Assembly (NCBI RefSeq): GCF_033473495.1
Contig: NC_088936.1
Span: 3,472,001-3,536,000 of the forward strand
DNA length: 64,000 bases
Origin: Cercospora beticola
Taxonomy: Eukaryota; Ascomycota; Dothideomycetes; Mycosphaerellales; Mycosphaerellaceae
Direction of reading: 5' to 3'
The notes beneath the pieces were generated by a model. The model was not told the DNA's origin. It worked only from the letters and a program-made list of their open reading frames with translations, and did not search any database. Positions within the stretch are counted from its first letter, which is position 1. Each line of letters begins with the position of its first letter. Of this stretch, positions 26,101-35,899 are shown piece by piece. A program made the position numbers and the translations under genes.

Positions 26101-28130
26101 AAAAATAAAGTATCTAGCCTAGATATAATCTCGAACGAGCTCCTTAAGGCGTATACTAGTACGCTTGCTCTAGCTCTATCTAATATCTTCTCTATATATA
26201 CGAGACTAGGCTTCTACTCCGAAACGTAGAAAGACTTAACTATAGTAGTCCTATAAAAGCTCTAAAAACCGGACTATATAGAGGCTAAGTTATACCGACC
26301 GATTACTCTACTTAATATAATAGTAAAGCTTCTTAAAGCTATTATCGCTCGACGTATATTAGCTATCGTAGAAGAAAGAGACCTACTCTTAGTAATATAG
26401 ATAGGAGCCTAACTAAACTGCTCTACTCTATCTATACTAGAGTTAATAACCGAATAGATCTATATAGCGTAGAGCTATCCGAAGCCGAAAGTAGTATTAA
26501 TACTCTACCTAGATATCTCCGACGCTTTCGATAAAGTCTTATATAGCTACCTTATTTATATCCTATACTAGAAAGGCTTCCTACTATAGCTAATATACTT
26601 CGTTATATTATTCCTTATAGACTATATAACGAGCCTCCGACTCGGTAATACTATAAGTAGTAAATAAGCGATAATAATAGGAATCCTATAGAGGTCTACT
26701 CTATCGCTAATCCTATTTCTATTTTTTATATCTAAACTCCTTCTATAGCTAGAGAGTAGAGAGACGACGGAGATAGAGTTCGTCGACGATATAGGAATAC
26801 TAGTAGTTAGTACTACGACCGAGAGAAACTATAAAAAGCTAGAATAGGCCTATAAGAAGTATTATACCTAGGCCGAGCGATATAGAGCTAAGTTTACTCC
26901 TAATAAATACTAACTAATCTACTTTATAAGGAAGAGAAAATAGAATAAAATAGCAAAAGTTATAATTATAGAGTTTAATAGCGAACTAGTAGAATTACTA
27001 CGCTTCCTAGAAGTCTAAGTAGACTTAAAGCTTAACTAGAAAGCGAATATAGAGGCTACTATATAAAAGGTAAGGGCGACTACTAAGGCACTATAGAGAC
27101 TCTTATAGTCTATATAGAGAGCCGACCTACTCTATATAAGACAAATATATAATATAATTATACGAACTATACTTATATATAGTAGACTAGTATAGGCGAT
27201 ATAATAGCGAACGAATATATAACTCTTCGAAGTCGCCTAGAACGTTAACCTATACCGAATCGCCGGAGCCTACTATACTATACTAGTAGACGCGCTACGC
27301 TACGAAATAGGTACTCTACTAATTAAAAACTACCTATACGAGAAGACGTCCTAATATATCTAGAAGATAGAAAACCTAATAGTAATAGAATATATATAGC
27401 GTTAGTACTATAAGATTAGAAACTCGTACTACCGATAATATATAGAAGATCTCCTCTAAATAAGTAATATCTAACTCGGCTATAATATATAGGAAGAAGC
27501 GTAGCCTAACGAAATATAGAATAGATACGATACCTAATACCTCTAGTAGAAGGAAAGCTAGAGAACTATAGTAGCTTAACGATAGGAGACAGACCTATAG
27601 GCGCCTCCTATATAGTATATATAGACGAGAGGAGACGATAACTAATACTAGAAATATAAAGAGCTCTCCTACCTCGAGAGTACGGCTATAATACTACTCC
27701 GAATAGAGTATATCGGGCTTAATATATACCTATATATAAGGAATATCCTAGAGTTCGATAGCCTAGTATATAAGTATAGAGCAAGACGATAAATAGAGAA
27801 ATATATTCTACTCTAGTACTCGAATATAGTATAGAGTAGGAACGAGTTTATCCGATTAATAGAGAGTATAAATATATAGACTATACTATTAACTATAAGA
27901 GGAATAAAACTAGTAGTATAACACCTAATAGTACTTAAGTGCCTCTAATAGTTCGTATAGATAGAGATAGAGCCGACGATAGAATAGAGATAAGAAAGAG
28001 AAATAGGAAAAGAAAAGAGAGAGGAGAGCCTAGACCTAAGAGGGAATAGATACTCGAGGATCGCTAATCTACGATCGTATATAACGATAACTCGATACCT
28101 AAGAGCGCCGTAATAGGCACGATATATAAA
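23197..28130 (+). mobile_element. Tad-like LINE (non-LTR retrotransposon), RIP-inactivated
   Basis: No LTRs. Read on the plus strand through RIP-type stops: a gag-like first frame ending near 24400 with CCHC knuckle remnants (KYTNYRGKYI at about 24300-24345, expected KC-NCGG-H); an AP-endonuclease with GDFNL at 25171-25185 and SSDY-PI (expected SSDHWPI) at 25402-25422; RT with FVDDIGIL from 26779; and a C-terminal segment (IGLNIYL at about 27715, YKYRARR-IEKYILL at about 27770) matching the Cys-His tail of fungal Tad elements. The 5' junction with the outer copia is at 23197, next to an A-run at 23206-23215. The 3' end near 28130 is approximate; no target duplication was found. Confidence 0.88.
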
Positions 28131-28244
28131 GTAAACGGAAGATAGGTTTTTATATCGCGAGACTTTTCGCTCTCTAGATAAAGATATATAGATAGCTCTA
28201 TATAGACCTAGATAGGAGCCGGTTTAGGAATATAAGACTTTATC

Positions 28245-28959
28245 TATCTATATATATAGTATAGGTTTAGACGTAGATATACGTACCTACTTTACTACTA
28301 CTATATTAATAATAGTAGTACTAACTAGAATTAAAATATTTAGTTAATTAGCTACTTATTATAGAGGATCTTTAGTATTAATACCTTCTATATTATTTAC
28401 CTTAGGATTTATATTTATATTTACTATAGGTAGATTAAGTAGAGTAGTATTAGCTAATACTTTACTTAATATAGTATTCTATAATACTTACTATATTATA
28501 GTATATTTCTACTATATATTAAGTATAGGTATAGTTTTTGCTTTATATAGTATATAATACTTTTAAATACCTAAAATTTTAGGTTTAAGTTATAATACTA
28601 TATTAGGTAAAGTATACTTCTAAATATTATTTATTAGAGTTAATATTATATTTTTCCCTTAATATTTCCTAGGATTATAAGATATACCTAGAAGAATTAG
28701 TAATTATCCTAATATATTTATAGAATAAAATTTAATTAGTAGTTTTAGTTTAATAATTTCTATAGTAGTAACTTAATTATTCTTAAATATTATATATATT
28801 TAATTAGTTTATAGTAAAAGCGTATCTAGATATCCTTAAGCTATACTATAGTTCTATATAGATTTTTTATAATACTTACTTAATAGAGCCTATATAAGTT
28901 TAGAGTAATATTTAAATAGTCTACCTAAACTATATACTTTTACAAGCCTACTATTATAA
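28245..28959 (+). pseudogene. cox1: nuclear copy of the mitochondrial cox1 3' part (NUMT), RIP-mutated
   Basis: The plus-strand frame reads the C-terminal half of cytochrome c oxidase subunit 1: GLDVDIRTYFT near 28266, then IKIFS-LAT, a conserved [17 protein letters not shown] block, NTYYI, PKILGLSYN, then FFP-YFLGL and IPRRI, and a tail FTSL at about 28939-28950. Conserved His, Met, Trp and Gln codons appear as Tyr, Ile and TAA/TAG, exactly as CAT-to-TAT, ATG-to-ATA, TGA(Trp)-to-TAA and CAA-to-TAA changes predict. So this was mitochondrial DNA that moved to the nucleus and was then hit by RIP. It cannot be expressed. About 238 codons are covered; the 5' limit is approximate. Confidence 0.92.
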
Positions 28960-29050
28960 TCTTAATAAAAAAAAAATTATTTATAAAAAAAAAAGAATAA
29001 TAAAAATTATTTATAAATATATATAGTATATAGATATAAATTAAATAATA

Positions 29051-29251
29051 ATAAATTTATTACTTATCTTATTTTTAACGGGAGTATTTAGTTTTATATT
29101 AAATAGAAAAAATATTATCCTTATACTTATTTTAATAGAAATTATACTATTATCTATAACATTTTTAATTTTAGTTACTTTACTTAATTTTAACGATATA
29201 TTAAGTTAAATATACGCGATATATATAATTGTAATAGCTAGAGCAGAATTA
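29051..29251 (+). pseudogene. nad4L: nuclear copy of mitochondrial nad4L (partial NUMT), RIP-mutated
   Basis: The frame reads NADH dehydrogenase subunit 4L: the block RKNIILILILIEIILLSITF corresponds to the highly conserved RKN(I/L)I...EI(M/I)LL motif, and it is followed by NDIL and YAIYIIVIARAE. The start ATG is ATA, and Met and Gln codons are lost through CA/TG changes. It covers about 67 of the usual roughly 89 codons and stops matching right after the AE of the conserved AGAE motif. It follows the cox1 copy by about 90 bp, suggesting the two genes were adjacent in the donor mitochondrial genome. Confidence 0.88.
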
Positions 29252-30590
29252 GTAGATAGATAATTCTTATACGCTAGTCTATCTCTTTTAACTAGAGTAA
29301 GTAGTACGCCCTATATTTTTCGTAGGTAGAAAAGCTCTCGTACTAGTACTCTAGTAGAAAAACCTCCTTATATCTTTATATTTTATAGTAAGCTCTATAT
29401 AGCCTGCCGCCTCCGTAGTTTCTAGTTCTCCTTAAGACAATTTATATTATCTTAATAGTTTATTAGATCCTTTATAATATAGTTCTCCTTAGTTGTTTCT
29501 TATATTATTTATTGCTTAGAAGCCCGATTCTCTTACCTACTAGCTTAGGGACTCTAGCCTATATATATAGTCTTTATCTCTACGCTAGTATCTATATTAA
29601 TCTTATATCTAACTCTTTCTTACTAGTCTATAGTAGAAGCTCTCTCTAATATTATACTTCTACTTTAAACTTTCTGCCTTACTTAGTATCTAAGTTATAT
29701 AACCTATATTTATAGAAATTATATTAAGTAGTAGTATTCTAAACTAGCTCTTCTATTATAGGTAGCCTTAAATATAGAATAAGAGTTACTTTTATTAGAT
29801 ACTCTGCCTTTAGAGTTAGTTATAAGGTATCTAGAAGAGCTAGACTTTAGATAAATATCTCTATTTCTATAGTTCTACTAGTTATTATATAATTCTACTA
29901 TAGGACCTAGTAAGTAAATAGGCTCTATAGATAGAGTTCCTAATCCCTTAGAATAAGTAGTTAAACCTAGTAGTACTAGAGGTATATACTAGTATATAGA
30001 GGTATATTCTTCTTTCTCTCTAGAGTACTTTCTAAGAAGTTTCTAAGCCTCTTATTTAGCTTATTATTCTGCCTTCTACCTAGACTAGGACGTTTTCCTT
30101 TATAGTTTTAGCTGCTTTGTTCTATACTCCTCTCTACTCTTCCTACTTTACTTTAAAGCTTTAATTATAGTATACTCCTTCCTTCTCTTTAGCTTATTTT
30201 AGTACTAGGTTACTACTCTAGCTTCTAAGCCTAGAATAGAATTTACTATCTAGAGATTCTAGTCTAGTCTCTTAGTACTAGGTCTTATATTAGTTCTAGC
30301 CGCGCTAGCTCTAGTTTATAGTGTTCGTTAGAGTTCGCTCGGTATATACTTCTATAGATTTCTAGACTTTTTTTTTTATTACTTTCTTCCTATCTCTATA
30401 AGTATCTAGCCGCTCTATACTTTACTAGTATAGCCGAAGCTATCTATTTCTACCTACGACTATATAGAGGTATATAATAGGACTTTATAGGCTAATAGTT
30501 ATATATTATTTAACTAATATAATATATTATAATTATTGCTTTTAATAAATATAATAATACTACTAATATTAATATTTTATATTTTTTTTA
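29252..30590. other. RIP-mutated spacer between NUMT parts
   Basis: The plus strand is rich in pyrimidines (many TCT and CTT). On the minus strand, around 30200-30050, a stretch reads as a highly charged Lys/Arg/Glu/Gln helix with Gln-type TAG stops, somewhat like the C-terminal tail of a pogo/Fot1-type transposase. This is too weak to name. It may be a separate transposon fragment inserted within the NUMT. Confidence 0.4.
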
Positions 30591-30664
30591 TACTCGAGAT
30601 AAGATTTAAACTTATAACCTAAACATCTTTAGAGTTCTACTCTACTAGGTTAAGCTTCTCGAGC
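30591..30664 (-). tRNA. trnF: mitochondrial tRNA-Phe pseudogene (NUMT), anticodon GAA mutated to AAA
   Basis: 74 nt on the minus strand. The acceptor GCTCGAG/CTCGAGT pairs (one G-U). The T arm is ATAAG-TTTAAAT-CTTAT (loop TTCAAAT before RIP). The anticodon loop is CTAAAGA, which from CTGAAGA by a TG-to-TA change gives the Phe anticodon GAA. The D-arm is of GCTT...GAGT type. One anticodon-stem pair is mismatched. Confidence 0.75.
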
Positions 30665-30709
30665 TTTTTTCGTTACTTTAATTACTAGTTACTAGTAACT
30701 TTTTAATAA

Positions 30710-30781
30710 TAGAGATATTAGGACTCGATCCTAAAATAACGATATATAAAATCGTAGTTTTACTAATTAAACTATATTCCC
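30710..30781 (-). tRNA. trnA: mitochondrial tRNA-Ala pseudogene (NUMT), anticodon TGC mutated to TAT
   Basis: 72 nt on the minus strand. The anticodon stem ACGAT/ATCGT is perfect with loop TTTATAT. Reversing TG-to-TA and CA-to-TA in that loop gives TTTGCAT, anticodon TGC for Ala. The T arm is TTAGG-ATCGAGT-CCTAA. The acceptor is weakened by one A-C mismatch and G-U pairs. Confidence 0.72.
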
Positions 30782-31049
30782 TATATAAAACTATTTATAT
30801 ATAAGTATTAAGTAGATTAATATAATAGTTAATTACTTATCTACTATTATACGGCTTTTTACTTATAACTATTCTAGAGAAATACGTTATTACTCTATAT
30901 AAAAAACACTTTAAGACTAAAGTATTAATAGGTATATATATATACAAAATATTATATATTTTTGCCTAATATAAGAAACTTATACTAAATATACTTATAA
31001 TATCTAGGCTAAATATACCGTAAAAAAGTAATATAGTTTGTAACTAATA
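30782..31049. other. AT-rich spacer among mitochondrial tRNA copies
   Basis: RIP-type AT-rich sequence. Additional decayed tRNAs may lie here, but no complete cloverleaf could be built by eye. Confidence 0.35.
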
Positions 31050-31121
31050 TAACCTATTTAGGAATTAAACCTAAGGTATAATAGTAAAAGTATTATATCT
31101 TAACCTCTTAACTAATAGGTC
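31050..31121 (-). tRNA. mitochondrial tRNA pseudogene (NUMT), Glu or Lys
   Basis: 72 nt on the minus strand. The acceptor GACCTAT/ATAGGTT pairs over 7 bp (one G-U). The anticodon stem TAATA/TATTA has loop CTTTTAC, and the T arm is TTAGG-TTTAATT-CCTAA. As written the anticodon is TTT (Lys). If the last base was C in a CA context (CTTTCAC), the original anticodon was TTC (Glu). The sequence alone does not decide between them. Confidence 0.7.
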
Positions 31122-31133
31122 TATATAAAATAC

Positions 31134-31216
31134 TATCCGAGGAACGACTTAAACGTTCACGATATATTATTAGAAAATCTTAAGTTTTCCCTGTCTACCA
31201 ATTCCAGCACTCGAAC
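31134..31216 (-). tRNA. trnL: mitochondrial tRNA-Leu(UAA) copy (NUMT), half outside the RIP zone
   Basis: 83 nt class II tRNA on the minus strand. The acceptor GTTCGAG/CTCGGAT pairs over 7 bp with G-U pairs. The D arm is CTG...CAG, the anticodon stem GAAAA/TTTTC has loop CTTAAGA (anticodon TAA), then a long variable arm and T arm GAACG-TTTAAGT-CGTTC. Its 5' two thirds keep CCA, TCA and TGG trinucleotides, which are erased everywhere to the left, so the RIP edge falls inside it. It folds well but sits in the nucleus, so function is doubtful. Confidence 0.82.
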
Positions 31217-31743
31217 TTATTAAGAAACAGAAGTTAAACGCAGTAAAAAAAAAAAAATTCGTGTAACACATCATCTGTGTACGGGTACGCAGCGGACTAG
31301 CTAAGTTCGATGTCAGAGCCTTCGAGGTTAAACTTTAGTATGCTGAAGTTTGTTGGGACGTCAGAACTTCCGCTCTGCCTATGCATACGATAAGTTGGGA
31401 AAAGCTCCAAAAGTCCATGACACCTTTTAGTGGCAGACGACTTGCAATCTCTGAGACGAGAACATTCATGTCAAACTCGGCAGTGCGTAAGCCGAAGGGG
31501 ATGTAGTCTTTCAAGGACAGCTTGCGTACTAATATGGACCGTTGGCTGGGCCGGCACTGTGTTCTCCTTCGTATCTAGCGGGCAGAAAGATCTAGGGAGC
31601 CGGACTTTTTGAACAGCTTTTGCTGTTGAGTACACATCTTCGAATCACCGAGCAGTAGAAGAACTCATACCTCCTTCGAAAGTTTTCTCATTCGTACACC
31701 AGGTTCCATCATGCTCTGCAAACCTGCTTACAATTGGATACAT
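31217..31743. other. intergenic, right flank of RIP island
   Basis: Normal base composition resumes. There is a run of about 13 A at 31246-31258, possibly the NUMT insertion border. No gene is supported; the stretch probably contains the 3' UTR of the sulfotransferase-like gene. Confidence 0.45.
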
Positions 31744-32683
31744 CTAAGCCTTATAATAATGCCATGCCAAAAGCGCCACAACTACCGGCGAGGTCACCAG
31801 CATGATATTCCTGAGAACGTTTCTCATTGTGATCATCGCAACCACAAGCTGAAACTCATCATGACTCGCACTCTCATTGATCCTCGGAAACGGCTCGTTC
31901 GGCACAGGCTTTCCCAAGAACTCGCACAAAGGCTTCCATCCACTACCCAACTGATAATTCAACAATCTCTCAGGCTGGTCTTTCAATATCTCACGAATCT
32001 CAGCATAATGTTCTCGATAGATTGGCCGAGCATTTGCTCTCCACTCATCCGCAGTATTGGCACGAAACTGCCCTTGCATGAAACCTCGTTTCTGCAAGTT
32101 CTTGAAGTACCCCATCCCCCAAGGATCCAACAAGCAAAAGAACTGAATAACGTATGGATGATCCGCGGAGCGAATCAGAGCTTGTTCGAAAGATTTATAC
32201 CAGGATTCGATTTCTCGTTCGACGAGGATGACTTTTGCATCAGGATATGCGTTGATGAGTTCTGGGCCGAAAGCGTTGCATGGGGTGTCGGTCGTGGCGG
32301 AAACGTGGCCAAGGAGTTGATCCCAGAAATCAGGTTTGTTTAGATCGAGGGACCTGTCGTTGTGGTATTTTGCTTCGAAGGCTTGGTCCCACATTACGAC
32401 GTCGCGTTTGTTGGCGTGCATGTCGAAGCCGTGGCAGGTTGGGTAGCCGAGGCGAGTGAGAGCTGCTTTCATTGATGCTGTGCCTGTTCGGCCCATTCCG
32501 AGGGAGAGGACTTCCATGGGGACCTGTTGATGGTCAGCTTCTGTGGAATATGCCATACGGCTTCAGCTAGATGCGTACCTGTCGTTTATGGCCGTGTCTG
32601 TCGATGTTTGCGTTGACAAAAGGTTCTGGAAACTTGCGTTTTGTTTCTTCACTGAAGCCGAAAACGAACTCCCAGAGACTCAT
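31744..32683 (-). CDS. sulfotransferase-family P-loop protein
   Basis: Two exons, 32683-32579 and 32523-31744, with a 55-bp GTACGC...CAG intron in phase 0, giving 294 aa. The start MSLWEFVFGFSEETK is preferred over the downstream in-frame ATG in the intron because the splice sites are good. A P-loop-like GMGRTGTAS (residues 44-52) opens the fold and binds the phosphosulfate donor in true sulfotransferases. A second typical segment with conserved Arg and Ser (VEREIESWYKSF) follows mid-protein. The last about 30 residues form a hydrophobic anchor (SPVVVALLAWHYY). It belongs to the fungal Sulfotransfer_4-type family, often mislabelled as epimerase; substrates are unknown. It is the first intact gene right of the RIP island. 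Confidence 0.82.
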
Positions 32684-32979
32684 GGTTGCAAGAAGTGATG
32701 TTGACAGGAATGACTTGGAAGACGGAGAGATCTAGAGAAAGCTACATCAAGAGCTGGCTAACCAAGGAGCAGAGGATTGCTTAGCGCCTTGCCAAGCACC
32801 AGCTGAAAGTCGTGCACCTGTGCTGGATCCTGAAGGATCGTTCAAGCACTTCACTAGACTTGAAGTTGCCAAGACGAATGGAGACATCGTTGTAAAGAGA
32901 TATTTGTGAAGGTTCATCATAGTTTCATCGTCATGTACAGCTTGTATTAGCAGCAGAGCATCATCAATACCGCTATCTT

Positions 32980-34760
32980 TTAAGCCACAACTCCAATCCT
33001 GTCAAAGTCCGGAGCGTACTGAGTATTGCCACTCAACCCACTGATCTTGATGGTATTCGTTCCCGTCGTGCTGAAACCACTCAACCTCACCAGATGGTTC
33101 TTCGCGACATCCTTGTCCCAATTGTATCCTGTCAACGGGAAGATGACGCTTTGTCCTGGCCCTCCATTAACGCTGATGCTTGCGCCTCGAGTGTTCAAGC
33201 CGCCCATATATCCGACTTCGCAATCGATGTAATCAAATCTCAAATCCTGTGTTGCTTGACTGGTTCGAACATTGCTGAGCGTTAAGGACCCTCCTCCATT
33301 TCCAATGTTGCCAGCTTTCTGACCTCCAGAGCATCCAGAGCAGGACTGGACGTTGGCACCTCCAGCGAAGGAGCCAGACTCGGCTTCAATCCAGGTAAGT
33401 CTAGGTGCGGAAACAGATTGTGTTACAATGTTGCTGAGACGAAGGGGAAGTGAGCCGTGGGCGTTGACTTGGGCGGAATAGGAGGTTTGGCCAGTTGTGG
33501 TGCGGCCTGTCCAGAGGTTCTTGACTGTTGCTGAACGGATACCAAGGCTGGCGAAGTCGATGGAAAGCGTTCGGACGGTGTTCGAATGGTCCACGAGCAA
33601 TACTGCCTGATCGCCGTTGGCAAGAGGGCCGGCATAGACATCCCTATCATTGCTGAAGCGCTGGATGAGCTTGACAGGTTGACCAGCAGAATCCTGGTTG
33701 ATCGCGATCAAGTCTTTGTTCAATAAGATGTTCCTTGTGGTATCCGACATTGATGGAACAGGTGTGGACACCATCAAGGCACTCTTGAACAAAGCCCATA
33801 CGGCAAAGTGGGTAGCCTGCTCGTCCGTAGACATGCCGGGATTACCGACCTCGAGCAAATCCATATCACTGAATTTACCTGGAGCGTTGAGACCTCTGAG
33901 GTTGACGTGGATACCCTGGTTCAGAATACGGAGTACGCTCGCCCAGCCTTGGGTAATGTCGTCGGATACACGATACGAATTCGCGAGCGGTGGTGTCCAT
34001 TCAGCAGGGCCTTGCAGACCGGTCGAGCTTGCGTATGGCGTGCCCCATTGACACACAAGCATGCCTTTGATGCCAACGTTCTGCAATGCTGTCGACATTT
34101 TTCCGAATCGATCTGGAAAGTCTGTGCGGGGATCTTTAGGAGCATTGTTGTCCGCACTGTCGATGTAACAATTGTCGACCTGCAAAATGCGCGATCAGCA
34201 TGCTTTTGAATATCCAAGATACAGAGCCGAAATCTCACCTTCACGTATGCCGTGTTCCATCCTGCAAATTGCAGAGCATCTTGGTTCTCGAACCCAAGAC
34301 TGCCTGGCCTCAATCCTTGCGCTGCAGTCCTTGTATCACAGGAAAATTTGCCCTGGTCGGTGTACATACTCCATTGGAAGCCCGAATCCCTTGCAAGCTT
34401 ACTCAAAGGTGCAATGCCTACAACGCGTATGAGCAAGACGCCAGACGAAATTCATGTTCAAAAGAGGTATTTACCGTTGGGGAAAGTTGACGCATCGTAT
34501 GTGAGAGAGCCGTTCGATGCTCGCTGGAAGCCCTGCCAGCCACAATCGACCTGGAAGTACTTGTATCCCGCATCCTTGAAACCCTTCTGTGCAAAAGCGC
34601 GGATTGTTGCATCAACATAGGTTTGATTCGGCGAACATCCGACGTCATTATAGGTATTGAACCCCATGACAGGCGTCCTGCCGAAGCCATTGTCCAATGC
34701 ATGGACTAGAGTGGCCGGAGCCGCAAGCAAAGCAGCCGTTGCGAAAGCGTTCGAGAACAT
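32980..34760 (-). CDS. secreted alpha-galactosidase, GH27 with C-terminal CBM35
   Basis: Three exons, 34760-34475, 34417-34239 and 34179-32980, with introns of 57 and 59 bp. The joined 1665 nt give 554 aa. The signal peptide is at residues 1-21 (ALLAAPATLVHA). The GH27 catalytic barrel has NGFGRTPVMGFNTY at the mature N-terminus, VDCGW, then VDNCYID with the nucleophile Asp just after intron 2, and the acid/base Asp in YRVSDDI. An all-beta domain follows. The last about 130 residues (LTWIEAESGSFAG onward, with a C-x-G-C pair and a closing DFDRIGV) fit a family 35 carbohydrate-binding module. The enzyme removes terminal alpha-1,6-galactose from melibiose, raffinose or galactomannan outside the cell. 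Family assignment is firm; the exact substrate is inferred. Confidence 0.92.
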
Positions 34761-35899
34761 CTTGCCTCGCTACTTTTGATCGATATGCAGACTCTGTACC
34801 TTGAGACCAACATCCCAGCTTACCACCTTTTATGGTCCTTGCCAAGGAGATCGTGTCCGGTTAATAGCATCGTGAGCGCTCCACAAGCCGTGCAAGTCTG
34901 GAATACTCCGAAGCTTGCGGGCTCGATACGGCTACAAAACAGTGGAGGATAGGTCATTCGAAATGAGGTTGCAACTTCCATTGGCGGAAGATTAACTAGT
35001 GGACTTGTGAAGCTCTCCACAAAGATCGACAGTTACGCTCCGCGTTGGAACATGGGCTCCCCGCTAGTCCCTCGGGACACCTGACACAGTGACGAACTCT
35101 CGAAGGCATGGCCATATCGTCAATGCCGTCCGTGTCCATAATCGCGGAGAATCTGCCTCTGCTTAGAGTGGGTGAAAAATGAAACCGTCTTTGGGAGGGT
35201 CATGACCATTGAGATAGGACGTGCCTCAAAGCTGTTCTTGCTGGAAGGATATATCTGCAAATTCGTCGAGCAGCACGCCTTGTAGATTCTGTGGGTTCAG
35301 AAGCAATGCGAAAGCTCGAAAATCGCGAAAGATGATCTCCCGTCCGCAGACTATTGGCGCGGCAACGAAATGCATTCTGCTCAGCTATTGCCCCACCATT
35401 CGTGTAGCCGCAGACTCGTGGCATTTCGCTGTCCTACAGCAACATACCTCTTCCCTCATGCTAGACTGTTTCCGAATGCATGACTGAGCTTCCAGCGCCT
35501 TTATAAAATGTGGACTTGTGCTCGCTCCGAAATGCATCCGTCATTTCTTCCCTGCGCAGCTGCTGGATCTGCGCCTCTTTTGGTAAACATATGCTTCGTG
35601 TCCTGACTGAGTGCCGATGACGGGCCTTGCTGGCATTCAGATCGAAACGGTGTGAATAACACGCAGTCGAGTCCGGTCGAGAAGTACCAGGCAACTCGGT
35701 AGTGAGCCATGGCTCGCTCCAGGCGCAATCCTTCTCCAGACAATACTGAATGCACAGCGGTTTGCAAATCCTGCTATTCATGTTCTGCGCGCGTCTCTTG
35801 CAACGGTTCAGCCTATGGGATCATGGCATTTTATTGAACCTTTCAGCATCCCCAACCAGCATGTTGTGTAATTTGTGGTGCTGTTCACACTGCGGCCTT
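34761..35899. other. intergenic, no supported gene
   Basis: About 1.1 kb between the alpha-galactosidase start and the NC2-beta stop. Short frames on both strands (for example 35461-35781 minus) lack recognisable domains. It contains the alpha-galactosidase promoter. Confidence 0.4.

Larger units (their letters stand above)
6125..31150. other. AT-rich RIP island
   Basis: Over about 25 kb CpA and TpG are almost absent while TpA is in great excess, and ATG is nearly missing. TAG and TAA stops interrupt every frame, and no 60-codon frame exists on either strand. This is the product of repeat-induced point mutation (C-to-T in CpA context on both strands). CpG is kept (GCG and CGA are common inside the elements), so the signature is CpA-directed. 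The last pyrimidine-CA trinucleotide on the left is at about 6122 and the first on the right at about 31157, so both edges are sharp. Contents: one gypsy, two nested copia elements, one LINE and mitochondrial DNA. Confidence 0.95.

Noticed and set aside
28140..28245. possible group I intron 3' end upstream of the cox1 copy
   Set aside because: A AAGATATA-like segment suggested a group I core, but no P7/P3 pairing could be built with confidence after RIP.
30050..30200. pogo/Fot1-type transposase tail on the minus strand
   Set aside because: Only a charged helix with Gln-type stops is visible; no DDE motif or terminal inverted repeats were found.
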